The notes beneath the pieces were generated by a model. It was not told the DNA's origin. It did not search any database and worked only from the letters and a program-made list of their open reading frames with translations. A DNA stretch of 64,000 bases. It comes from Streptomyces antarcticus. GTDB taxonomy: Bacteria > Actinomycetota > Actinomycetes > Streptomycetales > Streptomycetaceae. The translations under genes and the position numbers were made by a program. Position 1 is the first letter of the stretch. Each line of letters opens with the position of its first letter. Of the stretch, positions 35,116-43,403 are shown piece by piece. The stretch is from positions 310,001 through 374,000 of the forward strand of contig NZ_JAPNLM010000002.1 in the NCBI RefSeq assembly GCF_026627255.1. Reading direction: 5' to 3'.

Positions 35116-36087
35116 TCAGTTGCCCTTCGCCTTCGCCGCAGCGATCTGCCGGCTCATGATCGTGGTGAGCTCGTACGCGGTGTGCGAGGCCGCGACCGAG
35201 GTGATCTCCGCGTGATCGTACGCCGGGGCGACCTCGACGACGTCGGCGGAAACGAGGTTGCAGGAGGACAGCCCGCGGATGATCTCCAGCAGCTCGCGGG
35301 AGGTCATGCCGCCCGCCTCGGGGGTGCCGGTGCCGGGGGCGTGCGCCGGGTCGAGCACGTCGATGTCGATGGAGATGTAGAGCGGGCGGTCGCCGATGCG
35401 CTGGCGCAGCTGGTCGGCGACCTCGTCGGCGCCGCGCCGGTAGACGTCGGCCGAGGTGACGATGCCGAAGCCCATCTTGGCGTCGTCGGTCAGGTCCTGC
35501 TTGCCGTACAGCGGGCCGCGGGTGCCGACGTGGGAGAGCGCCTCGGTGTCGAGGATGCCCTCCTCGACGGCGCGGCGGAACGGGGTGCCGTGGGTGTACT
35601 CGGCGCCGAAGTAGGTGTCCCAGGTGTCCAGGTGCGCGTCGAAGTGCAGCAGCGCGACCGGGCCGTGCTTCTTGGCGACCGAGCGGAGCAGCGGGAGCGC
35701 GATGGTGTGGTCGCCGCCGAGGGTCATCAGGCGGGAGCCGGCGCCGAGGAGCTCGTCGGCGGCGGCCTCGACCTGGTCGACGGCCTCGTTGATGTTGAAG
35801 GGGTTCACCGCGATGTCGCCGGCGTCCGCGACCTGCGCGAGGGCGAACGGGGAGGCGTCCTGGGCGGGGTTGTACGGGCGCAGCAGGCGGGAGGCCTCGC
35901 GGATGGCGTTGCCGCCGAATCGGGCGCCGGGGCGGTAGGAGACGCCGGAGTCGAAGGGGACGCCCACGACGGCGACGTCCGCGGAGCCGCCGACCTCGTC
36001 CAGGCGGGGCAGCCGGGCGAAGGTCGCGGGGCCCGCGTAGCGCGGGATGCGGGAGGAGTCGACGGGTCCGCGCGGCTGCGTGCTCAT
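35116..36087 (-). CDS. speB: Agmatinase-family ureohydrolase (agmatinase or guanidinobutyrase)
   Basis: A 323-residue binuclear manganese ureohydrolase. All metal-binding motifs are present: [13 protein letters not shown] (His near residue 125), [12 protein letters not shown] and [20 protein letters not shown]. It hydrolyses a guanidino group to release urea, with agmatine giving putrescine or 4-guanidinobutyrate giving GABA. Gene order matches my memory of Streptomyces speB. ATG 36087 follows AGAAGGG. It is the first gene of an operon with a TPP enzyme and diverges from a PucR regulator, which suggests use of guanidino compounds as nitrogen source. Confidence 0.9.
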   Translation of the reverse strand: MSTQPRGPVDSSRIPRYAGPATFARLPRLDEVGGSADVAVVGVPFDSGVSYRPGARFGGNAIREASRLLRPYNPAQDASPFALAQVADAGDIAVNPFNINEAVDQVEAAADELLGAGSRLMTLGGDHTIALPLLRSVAKKHGPVALLHFDAHLDTWDTYFGAEYTHGTPFRRAVEEGILDTEALSHVGTRGPLYGKQDLTDDAKMGFGIVTSADVYRRGADEVADQLRQRIGDRPLYISIDIDVLDPAHAPGTGTPEAGGMTSRELLEIIRGLSSCNLVSADVVEVAPAYDHAEITSVAASHTAYELTTIMSRQIAAAKAKGN

Positions 36088-36203
36088 GGGGGGTGCCCTT
36101 CTGGAGGTCCTGCTGGTGCGGTGATTCGAGCGTAAGCGGACACCCGCGGGGGGCGAAGTATACGTTTCATCCACTACGGCCCCTTGATGTGTACGGAGTA
36201 TCC

Positions 36204-37907
36204 ATGGAAGCCGCCCCTCCCACCCCGCCGGTCCCGCTGGCACGGCTGCTCGCCGACCCCGAGCTGGGGCTGCGGCACGTGGCCGGGCCCGCCGCGGCCG
36301 AGGTGCACGGGGTGCACGCCTCCGAGATGGCGGACCCGTCGCCGTACCTCCTGGGCGGCGAGCTGCTGCTGACGGCGGGCGCCGAGCTGGGGGCGGATCC
36401 CGACCGGTACGCGGCCCGGCTCGTCGCGGCGGGCGCGGCGGCCCTCGGCTTCGGCGTGGCGCCCGTGCACGAGGCGGTGCCGCCGGGCCTCGCCGAGGCG
36501 TGCGGCCGGCACGGGCTGCCGCTGCTGGAGGTCCCGCCGGGGACCCCCTTCACGGCGGTCGCCCGTACGGTGTGGCGGCTGATGGAGCAGGCCCGTACGG
36601 GTGAACTGCGCCGGGTCACCGAGGCCCAGCAGTCCCTCGCGGCGGCGGCCGCCCGGCCCGACCCGGTCCCCGCGGTGCTGCGGCGGCTCGCCGCGAGCCT
36701 CGGCGGCCGCGTCGAGCTGGCCCCGGACGGCCGGTCGGCGGGCGGGCCGGTGCCTCCCGGGGCCGCCGGGGCGCTGGCCGCGCTGCTGGCCCGGGTCGGG
36801 CGGCCGGGCGGCCCGGCGACGGCCACCGACGAGTCCGGGGGCTGGCACCTCGCGGCGTACGCCCTGTCCCGTCACCCGGAACCGCCGCCGGGCGCGGCGC
36901 CGGGCCCGGCGGCGCCGGGCCCGGCGGGCGGCACGGCGGGAGCGGCGGCGGGCGGCACGACGGCAGCGGGCCCGGCAGGCGGAACGACGGCGCCCAGCCC
37001 GGCGGGCGGCACGGCGGCAGCGGGAGCGGCGGCGGGCCCTGCGGTGTCCGGCCCCGCGACACGCGGCACCCCGACCCCCGGCCCCGCGCCCGTCGGCCCG
37101 CCCGGGGCCCCGCACGCGCACCCGCCCGCGCCCGGGACCCCGCACGCATCCCCCGCATCCCCCGCACTCCCCACACCCCCCGCCCGGGCCCTCGGGACCG
37201 CCACGCCCGCGCGGGCCCCCGGCGACCACACGATCGCCTCGGTGGCGGCGGTCCTGCTGGCGCTGCTCACAGCCGACCGGCCCGCCGGGGACGAGGCCGC
37301 CGCGCTGACCCGGCTGCTGCTCGGCGGCTCCCCCGCCGGGTCGCTGGCCGGGCCGGGGCCCTGGTACGCCGTCCACGCCCGGAGCGCCGGCGGCGGCGAC
37401 CCCGTGGCCCTCGCCGCGGCGCTGGGCACCGTACTGCTGGACCCGCGCGGGGAGGCCGTACGCCTGGTCACCGACCGGGAGCCCGGCCCGCGGACGGGGT
37501 GGCGGCTGGGGGTCAGCGCCCCGGCGGCGGCCGCGGGGCTCGCGACCGCCGACGCGCAGGCCCGGCGGGCCCTGGAGCGCGCCGAGGCGGCCCGGACCCC
37601 CCTCGCCCGGCACACGGCCGGGGGCCTGGGGGCTCTGCTCGACCCGGCCGAGGCCCGCGCGCACGCCGAGGCGCTGCTCGCCCCGCTGAACGGGGCGCAG
37701 GCCGCCACCCTGCGCGCATGGCTGGCCCACCACGGCAGCTGGGACCGGACGGCCGCCGCCCTCGGCGTGCACCGCAACACGGTCCGCCAGCGCATCACCC
37801 GCGCGGCCGGTCTGCTCGCCCGCGACCTCGACGACCCGGACACGCGCATGGAACTGTGGTTCGCACTACGAAGTCTGGACAGGGACGACAACTCGCCGGT
37901 AACTTAA
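36204..37907 (+). CDS. PucR family transcriptional regulator with a long low-complexity linker
   Basis: A 567-residue regulator. The N-terminal PucR domain includes [20 protein letters not shown] and [20 protein letters not shown]. The C-terminal PucR helix-turn-helix is [20 protein letters not shown] then [20 protein letters not shown]. Residues about 229-336 are an almost pure Gly/Ala/Pro/Thr/His linker made of repeats such as [12 protein letters not shown] 36204 follows GGAG by five bases. It faces the agmatinase operon across 116 bp and most likely activates it in response to a nitrogen compound, as PucR does for purine catabolism. Confidence 0.88.
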   Translation: MEAAPPTPPVPLARLLADPELGLRHVAGPAAAEVHGVHASEMADPSPYLLGGELLLTAGAELGADPDRYAARLVAAGAAALGFGVAPVHEAVPPGLAEACGRHGLPLLEVPPGTPFTAVARTVWRLMEQARTGELRRVTEAQQSLAAAAARPDPVPAVLRRLAASLGGRVELAPDGRSAGGPVPPGAAGALAALLARVGRPGGPATATDESGGWHLAAYALSRHPEPPPGAAPGPAAPGPAGGTAGAAAGGTTAAGPAGGTTAPSPAGGTAAAGAAAGPAVSGPATRGTPTPGPAPVGPPGAPHAHPPAPGTPHASPASPALPTPPARALGTATPARAPGDHTIASVAAVLLALLTADRPAGDEAAALTRLLLGGSPAGSLAGPGPWYAVHARSAGGGDPVALAAALGTVLLDPRGEAVRLVTDREPGPRTGWRLGVSAPAAAAGLATADAQARRALERAEAARTPLARHTAGGLGALLDPAEARAHAEALLAPLNGAQAATLRAWLAHHGSWDRTAAALGVHRNTVRQRITRAAGLLARDLDDPDTRMELWFALRSLDRDDNSPVT

Positions 37908-37945
37908 TTGAGCAAGCGCTTAGACATAAGCCATCAATTGAGCAA
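37906..37945 (+). promoter_or_regulatory. Direct AATTGAGCAA repeats upstream of the acyl-CoA dehydrogenase gene
   Basis: AATTGAGCAA occurs at 37906-37915 and 37936-37945, exactly 30 bp apart, about three DNA turns. The first copy runs into the 8-bp palindrome AAGCGCTT. The pair lies 67-106 bp before the acyl-CoA dehydrogenase start and begins inside the pucR stop codon. It stands out as A/T-rich against its surroundings; an activator or repressor site is likely. Confidence 0.5.
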
Positions 37946-38011
37946 CGACGACGGCGCGCAACCACCTCCGCGAGAGCGGCGGCGGTTTAGCCGCATAAGG
38001 GAGTGTCGGCT

Positions 38012-39169
38012 GTGCGCCGTACCGTTTTCAACGAGGACCACGAGGCGTTCCGCGAGACCATCCGCGCCTTCATCGAGGCCGAGGTCGTCCCCGTCTACGA
38101 CGAGTGGTTCCAGGCCGGCCAGGCGCCGCGCGACTTCTACTACAAGCTCGGCGAGCTGGGCGTCTTCGGCATCAACGTCCCCGAGGAGTTCGGCGGCGCG
38201 GGCCTGGACACGCACAAGTTCGAGGCCGTCCTCTACGAGGAGACCTCCCGCGCGGGCGTGAACTTCGGCGGTTCCGGCGTGCACGTGCTGCTCGCCCTCC
38301 CGTACATCAAGATGCTCTCCACCGACGAGCAGAAGAAGCGCTACCTGCCGAAGTTCGTCACCGGCGAGGAGATGTGGGCGCTCGCCATGACCGAGCCGGG
38401 CACCGGCTCCGACGTCGCGGGCATGAAGACCACCGCCAAGCTCTCCGAGGACGGCACCCACTACGTCCTCAACGGCTCCAAGACCTTCATCACCGGCGGC
38501 GTGCACGCCGACCGGGTGATCGTCTGCGCCCGCACCTCCGCCCCGCGCGAGGACGACCGCCGCTTCGGCATCTCCCTCTTCGCCGTGGACACCAAGTCCG
38601 AGGGCTACTCGATCGGCCGCAAGCTCGACAAGCTCGGCCTGCGCACCTCCGACACGGCCGAGCTGGCCTTCGTCGACGTGAAGGTCCCGGTCGAGGACCT
38701 GATGGGCGAGGAGAACAAGGGCTTCTACTACCTCGGCGCCAACCTGCCGTCCGAGCGCTGGGGCATCGCCTTCGGCGCCTACGCGCAGGCCAAGGCCGCC
38801 GTCCGGTTCGCCCAGCAGTACGTGACGGACCGCACCGTCTTCGGCAAGCCGGTGGCCCACTTCCAGAACACCAAGTTCGAACTGGCCTCCTGCCAGGCCG
38901 AGGTGGACGCCGCCGAGGCGGTCGCCGACCGCGCCCTGGAGGCCCTGGACGCCGGCGAGCTGACCGCCGCCGAGGCCGCGTCCGCGAAGCTGTTCTGCAC
39001 CGAGGTCGCGCACCGCGTCATCGACAAGTGCCTCCAGCTGCACGGCGGTTACGGCTACATGAACGAGTACCCGATCGCCCGCCTGTACGCCGACAACCGC
39101 GTGAACCGCATCTACGGCGGCACCAGCGAGGTCATGAAGTCCATCATCGCCAAGTCCATGGGCCTGTAA
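38012..39169 (+). CDS. Acyl-CoA dehydrogenase (long-chain-like active site)
   Basis: A 385-residue FAD flavoprotein that introduces a trans-2 double bond into acyl-CoA. FAD-binding motifs include MWALAMTEPGTGSDVAGMKT and YVLNGSKTFITGGVHADRVI; the C-terminus has LQLHGGYGYMNEYPIARLYA and RIYGGTSEVMKSIIAKS. The usual Glu of the YEGT motif is Gly here, so the catalytic base is probably on another helix, as in long-chain and isovaleryl-CoA enzymes. GTG 38012 has GGGAG eight bases upstream and is preferred over GTG 38003. tesB follows after 27 bp. Confidence 0.92.
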   Translation: MRRTVFNEDHEAFRETIRAFIEAEVVPVYDEWFQAGQAPRDFYYKLGELGVFGINVPEEFGGAGLDTHKFEAVLYEETSRAGVNFGGSGVHVLLALPYIKMLSTDEQKKRYLPKFVTGEEMWALAMTEPGTGSDVAGMKTTAKLSEDGTHYVLNGSKTFITGGVHADRVIVCARTSAPREDDRRFGISLFAVDTKSEGYSIGRKLDKLGLRTSDTAELAFVDVKVPVEDLMGEENKGFYYLGANLPSERWGIAFGAYAQAKAAVRFAQQYVTDRTVFGKPVAHFQNTKFELASCQAEVDAAEAVADRALEALDAGELTAAEAASAKLFCTEVAHRVIDKCLQLHGGYGYMNEYPIARLYADNRVNRIYGGTSEVMKSIIAKSMGL

Positions 39170-39196
39170 GGGATTCGGGACACCTACCCTTCCCCC

Positions 39197-40075
39197 ATGA
39201 ACGAGGCACTGACGACGCTCCTCGACCTGCTCGACCTGGAGCAGATCGAGGAGAACATCTTCCGCGGTACCAGCCGTTCGGCGCTGGTACCGCGCGTGTT
39301 CGGCGGCCAGGTCGCGGCCCAGGCCCTGGTCGCGGCCGGGCGGACCGTTCCCGAGGACCGCGCCGCGCACTCGCTGCACTCGTACTTCCTGCGCGCCGGG
39401 GACCCGGGCGCGCCCATCGTGTACTCGGTGGACCGGATCCGCGACGGGCGCTCCTTCACCACGCGCCGGGTCGTCGCCGTCCAGCACGGCCAGCCGATCT
39501 TCCACCTCTCCGCGTCGTTCCAGACGTACGAGGACGGGCTCGACCACCAGGCCGCCATGCCCGCCGCCCCGGACCCGGAGACCCTGCCCACCGCCGCCGA
39601 GGCCCTGCCCGCCTACCGGTCCGCCTTCCGCGACCCCGGCACGGTGGAGCGCCTGATCGACGCGCGCGCCGCGGTGGACCTGCGCTACGCGACGGTCCCG
39701 CCCTGGGGCAGCGTCGGCGAGCCGGTGGAGCCGCGGTCGCAGGTGTGGTTCCGTACGGCCGGGAAGCTGGAGAGCGACGATCCCCTGCTGCACACCTGCC
39801 TGGCCACGTACGTCTCGGACATGACGCTGCTGGACTCGGTGCTGCTCGCCCACGGGCGGGGCGGCTGGGCGGTCGGCGATGTCGTGGGGGCCTCGCTGGA
39901 CCACGCCATGTGGTTCCACCGGCCGTTCCGCGCGGACGAGTGGCTGCTGTACGACCAGGAGTCGCCGTCGGCGGCCGCCGGCCGGGGCCTCGGGCAGGCC
40001 CGCATCTGGACCCAGGACGGGCGCCTGGCCGTGACGGTCATCCAGGAGGGCGTCGTCCGCGTGCCCCGCACCTGA
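39197..40075 (+). CDS. tesB: Acyl-CoA thioesterase II (TesB)
   Basis: A 292-residue double hot-dog thioesterase hydrolysing acyl-CoA to free acid and CoA. The N-terminal half has RSALVPRVFGGQVAAQALVA and SLHSYFLRAGDPGAPIVYSV; the C-terminal half has GASLDHAMWFHRPFRADEWL, containing the catalytic Asp, and GLGQARIWTQDGRLAVTVIQ with the catalytic Gln. It is probably co-transcribed with the preceding acyl-CoA dehydrogenase. The last codons and stop are part of a 29-bp tandem duplication. Confidence 0.93.
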   Translation: MNEALTTLLDLLDLEQIEENIFRGTSRSALVPRVFGGQVAAQALVAAGRTVPEDRAAHSLHSYFLRAGDPGAPIVYSVDRIRDGRSFTTRRVVAVQHGQPIFHLSASFQTYEDGLDHQAAMPAAPDPETLPTAAEALPAYRSAFRDPGTVERLIDARAAVDLRYATVPPWGSVGEPVEPRSQVWFRTAGKLESDDPLLHTCLATYVSDMTLLDSVLLAHGRGGWAVGDVVGASLDHAMWFHRPFRADEWLLYDQESPSAAAGRGLGQARIWTQDGRLAVTVIQEGVVRVPRT

Positions 40076-40138
40076 CCCCGGTCGTCCGCGTGCCCCGCAC
40101 CTGACCCCGGTCGTCCGCGTGCCCGCACCTGGCCCCCG
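40052..40138. repeat. 29-bp tandem duplication of the tesB 3' end, including the stop codon
   Basis: The 29 bases at 40052-40080 (encoding Val-Val-Arg-Val-Pro-Arg-Thr-stop) are repeated exactly at 40081-40109 and imperfectly at 40110-40138. The extra copies lie after the stop and do not extend the protein. Confidence 0.9.
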
Positions 40139-40179
40139 CCGCCGACGCGGCGGTGGCCCGGCCCCGCCGGAACGCCGGG

Positions 40180-40199
40180 GCCCGCCGCCGGCGGCGGGC
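40180..40199. terminator. 20-bp perfect palindrome between convergent tesB and the phosphatase-like gene
   Basis: GCCCGCCGCC (40180-40189) is followed immediately by its complement GGCGGCGGGC (40190-40199). With a few central bases open it makes a strong hairpin. It touches the stop codon of the minus-strand gene. A second hairpin, CCGGCCCCGCCGG with CCGGGG, precedes it. Confidence 0.65.
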
Positions 40200-41017
40200 T
40201 ACGCCCCGGCCAGGCCCGCCGCGTCCAGCAGGTACGCCACCATCGGGTCGTAGTGGCGCGGGTCGCGCACGTGGTCGTCCAGGGGGATCGCCACCTGGAG
40301 GGTGCCCTCGGCCTCGGCGAGGAAGAGCGCCGGGTCGTTGCAGTCTGCGTAGCCCACCGCGTCCAGGCCCCGCTGGGCCGCGCAGCCCGCCCAGCCGTGG
40401 TCGGCGACGACGAGGTCGGGCTGCGGGCGGTTCGAGGCCGCCAGGCCGTCCAGGATCGCGGCCATCGGTGCCGGCGAATGGGTGTGCCACAGCGTCGCGC
40501 CCCGCTCCAGGACGGCGATGTCGGCGAACTGCCAGACCGAGCCCTCGTCGGCGTGCAGCCCGGCCGGGATGACCATGATCTCGCAGCCCGCCGCCCGCAG
40601 CGCGGCCGCCGTCGCCCGGTGGACGTCCAGCAGCCCGCCCGGGTGCCCGGTGGCCAGCAGTACGCTCTGCCGGTCCAGGGCGGCCTTGCGCAGCCGCGCC
40701 GCCAGCCGGTCCAGGCCGGCCACGGTCAGTTCCGGGTCGATGGTGTCCTGGCCGTACCGGTGCTCGGCGTCGTCCACGACCCCGCAGCGCTCCGCCATCA
40801 CCGCGAGGACGTCCTGCTCGTCCGTCCAGCGGTCGCCCAGCTCCAGGCCGAGCCAGTAGTGCCGGTCGCCGTTGGCGAGCTTGCGGTAGTGGGAGAGGTT
40901 GTTCTCGCGCGGCGTCGCCACCTGCCCCGCGATGCGGGTGCGCACCAAGTGGTCGACGAGTTCGGCGCGGCTCGGCGTTCGCGCGGATCGGTCGGGCGTC
41001 TCTATCGGCTTCGGCAT
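40199..41017 (-). CDS. Phosphatase-like conserved actinobacterial protein
   Basis: A 272-residue protein that I recall as annotated phosphatase in streptomycetes; the sequence alone does not prove activity. Visible segments are RAELVDHLVRTRIAGQVATP, RHYWLGLELGDRWTDEQDVL, LLATGHPGGLLDVHRATAAA, LWHTHSPAPMAAILDGLAAS and LVVADHGWAGCAAQRGLDAV, with several conserved-looking His and Asp residues that could bind metal. ATG 41017 is chosen; ATG 41026 would add three residues. It is the last gene on this strand beside the TetR gene at 41083 and may be co-transcribed with it. Confidence 0.65.
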   Translation of the reverse strand: MPKPIETPDRSARTPSRAELVDHLVRTRIAGQVATPRENNLSHYRKLANGDRHYWLGLELGDRWTDEQDVLAVMAERCGVVDDAEHRYGQDTIDPELTVAGLDRLAARLRKAALDRQSVLLATGHPGGLLDVHRATAAALRAAGCEIMVIPAGLHADEGSVWQFADIAVLERGATLWHTHSPAPMAAILDGLAASNRPQPDLVVADHGWAGCAAQRGLDAVGYADCNDPALFLAEAEGTLQVAIPLDDHVRDPRHYDPMVAYLLDAAGLAGA

Positions 41018-41082
41018 ACGGCCCATTCTGCCGCCGCCCGGGCGGAGGCGTCCCGTCCATCTCGGCCGCCGGACGCGCCCGC

Positions 41083-41661
41083 TCACACGGACAGCGCCCC
41101 GAACGCCCCGTGGGCGAGCCTGCGCAGCAGCGACTCCGTCGCCTCCCGGCCCAGCGCGGCCAGGTGCGGGGTGGAGTTCAGCAGGCCGAAGACGGCGTGC
41201 ACGGAGACCCGCACCTCGGCCTCGGCCACCTCGGGGTGCAGTTCGCGTACGACGTCCACCCACAGCTCGACGTACTGGCGCTGGAGCTGCCGTACGAGCT
41301 TGCGGTCGGCGTCCCGGAGCCGGTCGAGCTCCCGGTCGTGCACGGTGATCAGCGCCCGGTCGTCGAGCGCGAAGTCGATGTGCCCGTCGATGAGGGAGGA
41401 CAGGACCCGCGGCGGGTCGCCGGCCGCCTCCGCCACCCGGTGGCGGCCCCCGGTGAGCAGGCGTTCGCTGATGCCCACGAGGAGCTCGGCGAGCATGGCG
41501 TCCTTGCCCGCGAAGTGCCGGTACAGGCCGGGGCCGCTGATGCCCACCGCGGCCCCTATCTCGTCGACGCCGACCCCGTGGAACCCACGCGCGGCGAAGA
41601 GACGAGCGGCCTCACTGAGGATCTGCTCGCGACGGGTGGGGGCGGCCGCTCTGGTGCTCAT
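41083..41661 (-). CDS. TetR family regulator of the acyl-CoA/leucine operon (AccR-like)
   Basis: A 192-residue repressor. The helix-turn-helix region is REQILSEAARLFAARGFHGV, GVDEIGAAVGISGPGLYRHF, AGKDAMLAELL. The C-terminal domain includes ALITVHDRELDRLRDADRKL and resembles regulators of fatty acid and acyl-CoA metabolism. It diverges from the carboxylase operon with two GTTAA-N6-TTAAC-like sites between. From memory, S. avermitilis AccR binds this consensus and responds to short-chain acyl-CoA; this gene is a strong candidate orthologue. Confidence 0.88.
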   Translation of the reverse strand: MSTRAAAPTRREQILSEAARLFAARGFHGVGVDEIGAAVGISGPGLYRHFAGKDAMLAELLVGISERLLTGGRHRVAEAAGDPPRVLSSLIDGHIDFALDDRALITVHDRELDRLRDADRKLVRQLQRQYVELWVDVVRELHPEVAEAEVRVSVHAVFGLLNSTPHLAALGREATESLLRRLAHGAFGALSV

Positions 41662-41684
41662 GGGAAACCATTCTAGACAGGGCC

Positions 41685-41731
41685 GTTAGCGGTCGTTAAC
41701 CTAAGTCCCACAAGCGTTAACGCTCATTAAC
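41685..41731. promoter_or_regulatory. Two TetR operators of the GTTAA-N6-TTAAC type
   Basis: GTTAGCGGTCGTTAAC (41685-41700) and GTTAACGCTCATTAAC (41716-41731) share 13 of 16 positions and fit the palindrome GTTAACGNNCGTTAAC. Centres are 31 bp apart, three helical turns, so dimers would sit on one face of the DNA. They lie between the tetR start (41661) and the carboxylase start (41761). The second site also contains the perfect 12-bp palindrome AGCGTTAACGCT (41713-41724). Confidence 0.85.
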
Positions 41732-41760
41732 ACCGTGCACCGAGCAAGGGAGCTCGACCG

Positions 41761-43377
41761 ATGCAGCAGGCACCAGTGCTGACGAGCGCCGCGGACCCGG
41801 CGTCCGAGGCCTGGCGGGCCAACGAGGCCGCCCACCGCGAGCTGGCCGAGGGCCTGCGCGCCCGGCTGGAGACAGCCCGGCTCGGCGGCGGCGAGAAGGC
41901 CCGCGCCCGCCACACCGCGCGCGGCAAGCTCCTCCCGCGCGACCGCGTGGACGCCCTCCTGGACCCCGGTTCGCCCTTTCTGGAGCTGGCCCCGCTGGCC
42001 GCCGAGGGCATGTACGGGGGCTCGGCCCCCGCCGCCGGCGTCATCGCGGGCATCGGCCGGGTCAGCGGCCGCGAGTGCGTGATCGTCGCGAACGACGCCA
42101 CCGTCAAGGGCGGCACGTACTACCCGATGACCGTCAAGAAGCACCTGCGCGCCCAGGAAGTGGCCCTGGAGAACCGTCTCCCCTGCCTCTACCTGGTCGA
42201 CTCGGGCGGCGCCTTCCTCCCCATGCAGGACGAGGTCTTCCCCGACCGGGAGCACTTCGGCCGCATCTTCTACAACCAGGCGCGCATGTCCGGCGCCGGC
42301 ATCCCGCAGATCGCCGCCGTCCTCGGATCCTGCACGGCCGGCGGGGCGTACGTCCCGGCGATGAGCGACGAGGCCGTCATCGTCCGCGGCCAGGGCACGA
42401 TCTTCCTCGGCGGGCCGCCGCTGGTGAAGGCCGCCACCGGAGAGGTGGTCACGGCCGAGGAGCTGGGCGGCGGCGAGGTCCACTCCCGGGTCTCCGGGGT
42501 GACCGACCACCTCGCGGAGGACGACGCGCACGCGCTGCGGATCGTACGGAACATCGTGGCGACCCTGCCCGGCCGCGGGGCCCTGCCCTGGTCGGTGGAG
42601 GCCCCCGAGGAGCCGAAGGTGGACCCGTACGGGCTGTACGGCGCGGTCCCCGTCGACTCCCGCACCCCCTACGACGCGCGCGAGATCATCGCCCGGGTCG
42701 TGGACGGCTCCCGCTTCCAGGAGTTCAAGGCCGAGTACGGGCAGACCCTGGTCACCGGCTTCGCCCGGATCCACGGCCACCCGGTCGGGATCATCGCCAA
42801 CAACGGCATCCTGTTCTCCGAATCCGCCCAGAAGGGCGCTCACTTCATCGAGCTGTGCGACCAGCGCGGGATCCCGCTGCTGTTCCTCCAGAACATCTCG
42901 GGCTTCATGGTCGGCCGCGACTACGAGGCGGGCGGCATCGCCAAGCACGGCGCCAAGATGGTCACGGCCGTGGCCTGCGCCCGGGTGCCGAAGCTGACCG
43001 TGGTCGTCGGCGGCTCGTACGGCGCGGGCAACTACTCGATGTGCGGGCGGGCCTATTCGCCGCGGTTCCTGTGGATGTGGCCGAACGCCAAGATCTCCGT
43101 GATGGGCGGCGAGCAGGCGGCGTCGGTGCTGGCCACCGTCAAGCGGGACCAGATCGAGGGCGCCGGCCAGGACTGGCCGACCGAGGACGAGGAGGCCTTC
43201 AAGGCCCCGGTCCGCGCCCAGTACGAAGAGCAGGGAAACGCGTACTACGCGACCGCCCGGCTGTGGGACGACGGGGTCATCGACCCCATGGAGACCCGGC
43301 AGGTGCTGGGACTGGCCCTGACCGCGTGCGCGAACGCCCCGCTGGGCGATTCGGCTTTCGGCATCTTCCGTATGTGA
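41761..43377 (+). CDS. mccB: Acyl-CoA carboxylase beta subunit (methylcrotonyl-CoA carboxylase type)
   Basis: A 538-residue carboxyltransferase subunit that moves CO2 from biotin to acyl-CoA. Crotonase-fold halves are visible: [40 protein letters not shown] with [20 protein letters not shown], then [40 protein letters not shown] and [20 protein letters not shown]. The match and the neighbouring biotin subunit, HMG-CoA lyase and acyl-CoA dehydrogenase point to 3-methylcrotonyl-CoA in leucine degradation. It is the first gene of an operon repressed by the divergent TetR protein. Confidence 0.9.
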   Translation: MQQAPVLTSAADPASEAWRANEAAHRELAEGLRARLETARLGGGEKARARHTARGKLLPRDRVDALLDPGSPFLELAPLAAEGMYGGSAPAAGVIAGIGRVSGRECVIVANDATVKGGTYYPMTVKKHLRAQEVALENRLPCLYLVDSGGAFLPMQDEVFPDREHFGRIFYNQARMSGAGIPQIAAVLGSCTAGGAYVPAMSDEAVIVRGQGTIFLGGPPLVKAATGEVVTAEELGGGEVHSRVSGVTDHLAEDDAHALRIVRNIVATLPGRGALPWSVEAPEEPKVDPYGLYGAVPVDSRTPYDAREIIARVVDGSRFQEFKAEYGQTLVTGFARIHGHPVGIIANNGILFSESAQKGAHFIELCDQRGIPLLFLQNISGFMVGRDYEAGGIAKHGAKMVTAVACARVPKLTVVVGGSYGAGNYSMCGRAYSPRFLWMWPNAKISVMGGEQAASVLATVKRDQIEGAGQDWPTEDEEAFKAPVRAQYEEQGNAYYATARLWDDGVIDPMETRQVLGLALTACANAPLGDSAFGIFRM

Positions 43378-43403
43378 CGTGATGTGACGTGAGGACCTCT
43401 TCG

